Shown here: positions 60,077 through 64,000 of the stretch, piece by piece | Numbering within the stretch: position 1 is the stretch's first letter | How the letters are laid out: each line of letters starts with the position of its first letter | DNA from: Pseudomonas sp. W4I3 | Lineage (GTDB): Bacteria; Pseudomonadota; Gammaproteobacteria; Pseudomonadales; Pseudomonadaceae | Assembly: GCF_030816195.1 (NCBI RefSeq) | Contig: NZ_JAUSXS010000001.1 | Coordinates: 2,131,501 to 2,195,500 of the forward strand | Direction: 5' to 3' | Length of the DNA stretch: 64,000 nucleotides | Translations under genes and position numbers: made by a program | Notes under the pieces: generated by a model | Databases searched by the model: none | The model's input: the letters and a program-made list of their open reading frames with translations, nothing else | Told to the model about the DNA's origin: nothing

Positions 60077-60718
60077 TCAGGCGGCGTGGGCGCGGGTGGT
60101 CGGGTGTTCAAGCAGGGACTGGAAGCGTCCGCTGCGTCCATCCAGTGCGTCGATGCCACCGGTTTCGATGTCGTACACCCAGCCGTGCAGGTTCAGCCGG
60201 CCTTGCTCCAGCGCCAGCGCGACGGACGGGTGAGTCTTGAGATTAGCCAATTGGGCGACCACGTTTTCACGCACCAGGGAATCCAGGCGCGCTGCGTCCG
60301 AGGCATGCTGGCGCGCCGCATTGATCACTTTGGCCGACTCGGCATGGCGCAACCAGTTGGCCACGGCGGGCAGGTGGTCCAGGCATTTGCAAGTGGAGAT
60401 GGCAGTCATCGCGCCGCAGTCGGAGTGGCCGCAGATCACGATGTCGCTCACACCGAGTACGGCCACCGCGTATTCGACCGTGGCCGATACGCCACCCGGT
60501 TCCGGTCCGTAGGACGGCACGATGTTGCCGGCATTGCGGATGACGAACAGGTCGCCAGGTTCCTGCTGGGTCAGCAGCTCCGGGACGACACGGCTGTCGG
60601 AGCAAGACACGAACAGCGTGCCGGGGTTCTGCGTGGTGGCCAGGTGTTTGAACAGGCCGCTGCGCGGGGCAAAGGCTTCGCTCTGGAATTTGCGGAAGCC
60701 GTCGATGAGATGCTGCAT
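60077..60718 (-). CDS. cynT: Beta-class carbonic anhydrase of the cyanate operon
   Basis: 213 residues from the ATG at 60718. Zinc ligands are visible in SCSDSRV (Cys and the Asp-Arg dyad) and GHSDCGAM (His and Cys). It hydrates CO2 to bicarbonate, preventing its depletion by cyanase. First gene of cynT-cynS, divergent from cynR across 112 bp. Confidence 0.95.
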   Translation of the reverse strand: MQHLIDGFRKFQSEAFAPRSGLFKHLATTQNPGTLFVSCSDSRVVPELLTQQEPGDLFVIRNAGNIVPSYGPEPGGVSATVEYAVAVLGVSDIVICGHSDCGAMTAISTCKCLDHLPAVANWLRHAESAKVINAARQHASDAARLDSLVRENVVAQLANLKTHPSVALALEQGRLNLHGWVYDIETGGIDALDGRSGRFQSLLEHPTTRAHAA

Positions 60719-60762
60719 GGTGTTTCTCCTTGCGTTGCTGATGGGGCAAGGATGAAAGTTTT

Positions 60763-60819
60763 CAGCTATAGCGTCCAAGACCGGCTTATTATGGTTTCTA
60801 TAAGTACTGCCTATAGCTG
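60763..60819. promoter_or_regulatory. CynR operator region between cynT and cynR
   Basis: Two symmetric elements lie in the divergent intergenic gap: CTTAT-N10-ATAAG (60785-60804), a LysR-type dyad (the T-N11-A pattern), and a wider CAGCTATAG/CTATAGCTG pair at 60763 and 60811. Together they give a site suitable for a LysR tetramer that controls both directions. Confidence 0.6.
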
Positions 60820-60830
60820 GAGCGTCTTCG

Positions 60831-61697
60831 ATGTTGCTGCGCCATATCCGTTACCTGCTGGCCGTCGCCGAGCACCGCAATTTCACCCGCGCCGCCGAAG
60901 CGCTGCATGTGTCGCAGCCGACGCTGTCGCAACAGATCAAGCAATTGGAAGACAGCTTGGGCGCGCCACTGCTCGATCGCTCCGGGCGCAGCGTCAGCCT
61001 GACGGATGCGGGGCAGGCCTATGTGCGCTTTGCGCGGCTGGCGTTGCAGGACCTGCAAGCCGGCACCCGTGCGATGCATGACGTGCAGGACCTCAGTCGT
61101 GGGCACCTGCGCCTGGCGATCACGCCGACGTTCACGGCCTACCTGATCGGCCCGTTGCTGGCGCGGTTTCATGGGCTGTACCCGGGCATCAGCGTGAGCG
61201 TCGAGGAATTGACCCAGGACCGCATCGAGGCCGCGCTGGGTGAGGATTTGCTGGATATCGGCATCGGCTTTACCGGCGAGCACGGTGCGGATATCGACTG
61301 CGAAGCGCTGTTTGACGAGGCGCTGAGCGTGGTGGTGCGGGCGGATCATCCCGAAGTGGATCGCCTGGCATGGTTCGAGCAGCCGCTGGTACTGCTCGAT
61401 TCGGGTTTTGCCACGCGCCGCTATATCGATGACTACTGCCGCGAGCAAGGCGTGAAACCGCACATTGCCATGCAGGCCAATTCCATCAGCGCGATCATTG
61501 AAGTGGTGCGCAACACGTCACTGGCAACCATCCTGCCCCAGGCGCTGGCCGAGGCGCAGGCTGGGTTACGCGCCGTGGCCATCGAGCCGCCGTTGCCGCA
61601 CCGCACGGCGGCGCTGCTGAGCCGCCGGGGTGCCTATCGCAGCGCCGCGTGCGCGGCCTTTGTCGAGTTGATCAAGGCGCCGCCAGCCACTGACTGA
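60831..61697 (+). CDS. cynR: LysR family regulator CynR
   Basis: 288 residues with HTH at about 1-58 ([40 protein letters not shown]) as in CynR/CysB-class regulators and a complete effector domain. The position, divergent from cynT-cynS, identifies it as CynR, which activates the cyanate operon with cyanate as inducer. Its 3' end overlaps the convergent PheC-like gene by 26 bp. Confidence 0.93.
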   Translation: MLLRHIRYLLAVAEHRNFTRAAEALHVSQPTLSQQIKQLEDSLGAPLLDRSGRSVSLTDAGQAYVRFARLALQDLQAGTRAMHDVQDLSRGHLRLAITPTFTAYLIGPLLARFHGLYPGISVSVEELTQDRIEAALGEDLLDIGIGFTGEHGADIDCEALFDEALSVVVRADHPEVDRLAWFEQPLVLLDSGFATRRYIDDYCREQGVKPHIAMQANSISAIIEVVRNTSLATILPQALAEAQAGLRAVAIEPPLPHRTAALLSRRGAYRSAACAAFVELIKAPPATD

Positions 61698-62445
61698 CAA
61701 TGCCGTCATACACTCCGGTCGCCACGCTCAGGTGCAGCCATTGGTCGACGTAGCTTTTCCAGGCCACATCGTCGCGAGGCAACAGGAAGGCTTTCTGGCT
61801 ATATTGCATCTGCCGCTCGGGGTTCACCGCACACAGCCCCGGTTTTTGCTTTTGCTGGTAACGCGCTTCGCTGGCGTCGGTGATCATCACGTCGGCCTTG
61901 CCCGCCAGCAGTTCGTCAAAAATCGTCACGTTGTCGTGCAGGCGTATCTGCGCCTGGCCCAGGTGGGTGCGGGCAAACACCTCGTTGGTGCCACCGGCCG
62001 GTTCGATCACCCGCACCTGTGGCTGGTTGATCTGTTCGACGCTCTGGTAGCGCTGCACATCAGCGCAGCGCACCAGCGGGATCTTGCCGTCGACACCCAG
62101 TGGCTCGCTGAAGAAGGCTTTCTTCTGGCGTTCCAGCGACACCGAAATTCCGCCCACGGCAATGTCGCAGCGCTGCGCAAGAAAATCCGGCATCAGGGTT
62201 TTCCAGGTGGTGGGCACCCAGGTAATCGTCGCGTTGAGGCTCTTGGCCAGGGACTCGGCCATGGCGATGTCGATGCCTTGATAGCGGCCATCGGCACGCA
62301 GCGAGGTGTAAGGCATGTAGTCGCCGGTGGTGCACACGGTCAGCGTGCCGCGCTGAACAACTTCATCAAGGCGTGACGGGCTGGGATCGGCCAGGGCGGC
62401 GGTTGCCACGCTCGCCAATACACACAGGGCTAGAGGAGCTTTCAT
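61672..62445 (-). CDS. Periplasmic cyclohexadienyl dehydratase-like/solute-binding protein
   Basis: 257 residues with a signal peptide (1-19, TAALA|DPS). The chain follows the PheC family: LTVCTTGDYMPYT, RYQGIDIAMAESLAKSL, FLAQRCDIAVGGISVSLERQKKAFFSEP, PAGGTNEVFARTHL and VMITDASEARYQQ, with WLHLSVATGVYDG near the end. P. aeruginosa PheC, a former solute-binding protein, turns prephenate or arogenate to phenylpyruvate or phenylalanine in the periplasm; the acidic DAxEAR segment is kept. No ABC permease is near, which favours an enzyme or a free binding protein over ABC transport. Confidence 0.8.
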   Translation of the reverse strand: MKAPLALCVLASVATAALADPSPSRLDEVVQRGTLTVCTTGDYMPYTSLRADGRYQGIDIAMAESLAKSLNATITWVPTTWKTLMPDFLAQRCDIAVGGISVSLERQKKAFFSEPLGVDGKIPLVRCADVQRYQSVEQINQPQVRVIEPAGGTNEVFARTHLGQAQIRLHDNVTIFDELLAGKADVMITDASEARYQQKQKPGLCAVNPERQMQYSQKAFLLPRDDVAWKSYVDQWLHLSVATGVYDGIVSQWLAAP

Positions 62446-62634
62446 GCGGTCGAGTCCTTGGGGCAGGTCGGGCGGTCATTATTTCCAGCGCCGGGCAGGG
62501 TGGCAAGGCACAACCCACAGCGTTGCGGATTATCAACAACATGCACCGAAGGGCTTTCGACCTTTTTTTCACGTTGCAGTGGTTAAGCTGCGGATCAAGG
62601 TCGTTCACTTCCGTTATATCCACATGAGCCCGCG

Positions 62635-63234
62635 ATGTCGTCACAACCTCCATCCACCATCGAGACCGAATTCACCGAACGCTATGACCGTGAGCATGCC
62701 AGGGTCTGCGGTGACACACGTCCGCCTCGGCTGTTGCAGCGCCTGGGCGCGTGGCGCGATGCACGGTTGGTGCGCCATGCGTTGAAGGTCGCCGGGGAGC
62801 CGGGCTTGATCCTGGACCTGGCTTGCGGCTCCGGGCGGTTCTGGCCGGTGCTGGGTGAACACGTCAATCGTGTAATCCTGGCGTCGGACCATTCCCAGGA
62901 AATGCTCGACCATGCCCGCACCCATCATCCGGCGGCTTTGCTCAAACGCGTCAAGACGTTTCCCGGTTCGGCATTTTCCATCGGCCTCTCGGCGAACGCG
63001 GTGGATTGCATCTTCTGCCTGGAGTTGTTTCGCCATGTGCCAAGCACTGAGGTGCGCCTGGCGTTGCTGCGTGAATTTCACCGCGTGAGTCGTGACACCG
63101 TGATTGTCTCCGTGGACTCGCGCACCCCGGTTGAGGATGAGTTTCGCCAGGCCGGCTTCAAAGTGTTGAATCGCCAGGAGTTCATGCCGGGCTCCACGCT
63201 GTGGTGTGTGTATGTCCTACGTAAGAAGGGATAA
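62635..63234 (+). CDS. Class I SAM-dependent methyltransferase
   Basis: 199 residues with the SAM-binding motif LILDLACGSGRFW (about residues 60-72) and DHSQEMLDHAR following, plus VDCIFCLELFRHV as motif IV-like. The ATG at 62635 begins MSSQPPSTIETEFTERYD. Stand-alone, divergent from the PheC-like gene and 120 bp from rnd. The substrate is not known. Confidence 0.85.
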   Translation: MSSQPPSTIETEFTERYDREHARVCGDTRPPRLLQRLGAWRDARLVRHALKVAGEPGLILDLACGSGRFWPVLGEHVNRVILASDHSQEMLDHARTHHPAALLKRVKTFPGSAFSIGLSANAVDCIFCLELFRHVPSTEVRLALLREFHRVSRDTVIVSVDSRTPVEDEFRQAGFKVLNRQEFMPGSTLWCVYVLRKKG

Positions 63235-63356
63235 CTCCCGCTTGTCGGACTATTCTTTATCTCCTGCCTGAGTTTTCATGGTTGCCTGTGCACTGCGGAT
63301 GCTCGCAAGTCCCTTTCGCGATATATACTGCGCGCCATTCTTCAAGGGAGAGCCGT

Positions 63357-64000
63357 GTGGCCATCGATATTCACTGGATCTGCGACAACGATAGCCTCGG
63401 CCAGCATTGCGCCGAATGGCAGCAGTTGCCATTCGTCGCCCTCGACACCGAATTCATGCGGGTCGACACCTTCTATCCCATTGCCGGGCTGATCCAGATC
63501 GGTGATGGCGTGCGCGCTTACCTGATCGATCCCCTGACCATCGACAACTGGCAACCCTTGGCCGCCTTGCTGGAAAATCCGGCGGTGATCAAGGTGGTGC
63601 ACGCCTGCAGCGAAGACCTGGAAGTGCTGTTGCGCCTGACCGGCAGCCTGCCGGTGCCGTTGTTCGACACCCAATTGGCGGCGGCTTACCTGAACCTGGG
63701 TTTCTCCATGGGTTACTCGCGCCTGGTGCAAGCGGTGCTCGACATCGACTTGCCCAAGGGCGAGACGCGCTCTGACTGGCTGCAGCGGCCCTTGTCCGAA
63801 ACCCAGGTGAGCTACGCCGCCGAAGACGCTGTGCACCTGGCCGAGGTGTATATCCGCCTGCGCCCGCGTTTGTCGGATGACAAGTACGCCTGGGTGCTGG
63901 AAGACGGTGCCGAACTGGTGGCCAACCTGCGTCGCGAAGTCGACCCGTATGAGGTGTACCGCGACGCCAAGCTGGCCTGGAAACTGTCCCGCGCCCAGCT
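63357..64000 (+). CDS. rnd: Ribonuclease D, N-terminal part (3' end outside window)
   Basis: The frame opens with GTG at 63357 after an AGGGAGAG site and stays open to the window end (214 codons). The DEDD exonuclease motifs are all visible: LDTEFMRVDTF (motif I), HACSEDLEVL (motif II) and YAAEDAVHLAEVY (motif III). It trims tRNA 3' ends. The HRDC domains lie outside the window. A TATACT -10 is at 63325. Confidence 0.95.
   Translation, partial: MAIDIHWICDNDSLGQHCAEWQQLPFVALDTEFMRVDTFYPIAGLIQIGDGVRAYLIDPLTIDNWQPLAALLENPAVIKVVHACSEDLEVLLRLTGSLPVPLFDTQLAAAYLNLGFSMGYSRLVQAVLDIDLPKGETRSDWLQRPLSETQVSYAAEDAVHLAEVYIRLRPRLSDDKYAWVLEDGAELVANLRREVDPYEVYRDAKLAWKLSRAQ

Noticed and set aside
60086..61081. 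331-codon plus-strand open frame
   Set aside because: Antisense to cynT and out of frame with cynR; no domain.

Overview
The window is bacterial chromosome from a Pseudomonas, most likely of the P. fluorescens group. Evidence: the algU-mucA-mucB-mucD stress-sigma operon, the sdhE-ygfX/nadB arrangement, the gcvR|dapA-bamC-MBL-purC block, phaG and pobR|pobA, the high-GC codon use, and dispersed REP-type intergenic repeats carrying the GGGCTTGCCC / GAGCTTGCTC cores typical of this group. I see no prophage, insertion sequence or CRISPR array. Both ends cut through genes: an iron-dependent alcohol dehydrogenase on the left and rnd (RNase D) on the right.

Layout. 0-7.5 kb: catabolic and transport genes, including a LysR regulator followed by a type III CoA-transferase, an HMG-CoA-lyase-like enzyme and an MFS permease, which looks like a small pathway for a branched hydroxy-dicarboxylate. 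7.5-7.7 kb: remnants of fosA and of a LysR gene. 7.9-17.9 kb: small envelope and repair genes (DUF4142, iron permease family, ogt, DUF6482, DUF3833), tRNA-Gly, phaG (frameshifted), rsuA, a chemoreceptor (frameshifted), a Tyr-rich lipoprotein, an enoyl-CoA hydratase-like enzyme and ung. 18-24.7 kb: tctCBA tricarboxylate transporter with a coupled AbrB-type membrane gene and the divergent tctDE two-component system. 24.7-40 kb: core genome (HDOD protein, ygfZ, sdhE, ygfX, nadB, algU-mucABD, bepA-like protease, TusA-like protein, bcp, gcvR, dapA, bamC, MBL hydrolase, purC, tRNA-Ser). 40-43.6 kb: two toxin-antitoxin modules (MntA/HepT and ParD/ParE) around an MFS exporter and a 49-residue protein. 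43.8-64 kb: accessory metabolism and regulators: several LysR genes, an unusual SBP-MHS symporter pair, orphan hpaF, a CynX-like permease, pobR/pobA with a DHA2 exporter, a secreted double-Cache protein, the cynR|cynT-cynS cyanate operon, a PheC-like periplasmic protein and a methyltransferase.

Three things stand out. (1) Upstream of the DUF3833 lipoprotein gene is a TGTACA-N12-TGTACA direct repeat. It matches the operator described for the B12-dependent light regulator PplR1 (LitR/CarH family) of P. putida, so DUF3833-DUF6482 may be a light-induced unit. (2) Six genes (phaG, the MCP, tctC, ygfZ, mucB, hepT) are each broken by one extra base, or two in mucB, in a homopolymer, while both halves remain fully conserved. 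This argues for consensus errors, or a mutator history, rather than six independent pseudogenes. (3) Three intergenic regions have the same nested design of outer REP arms enclosing a different inverted repeat, and one of them encloses a long dispersed repeat whose inverted copy lies 7 kb away.

All identifications come from reading the translated proteins and DNA by eye; no database search was run. Coordinates of genes with frameshifts span both halves.
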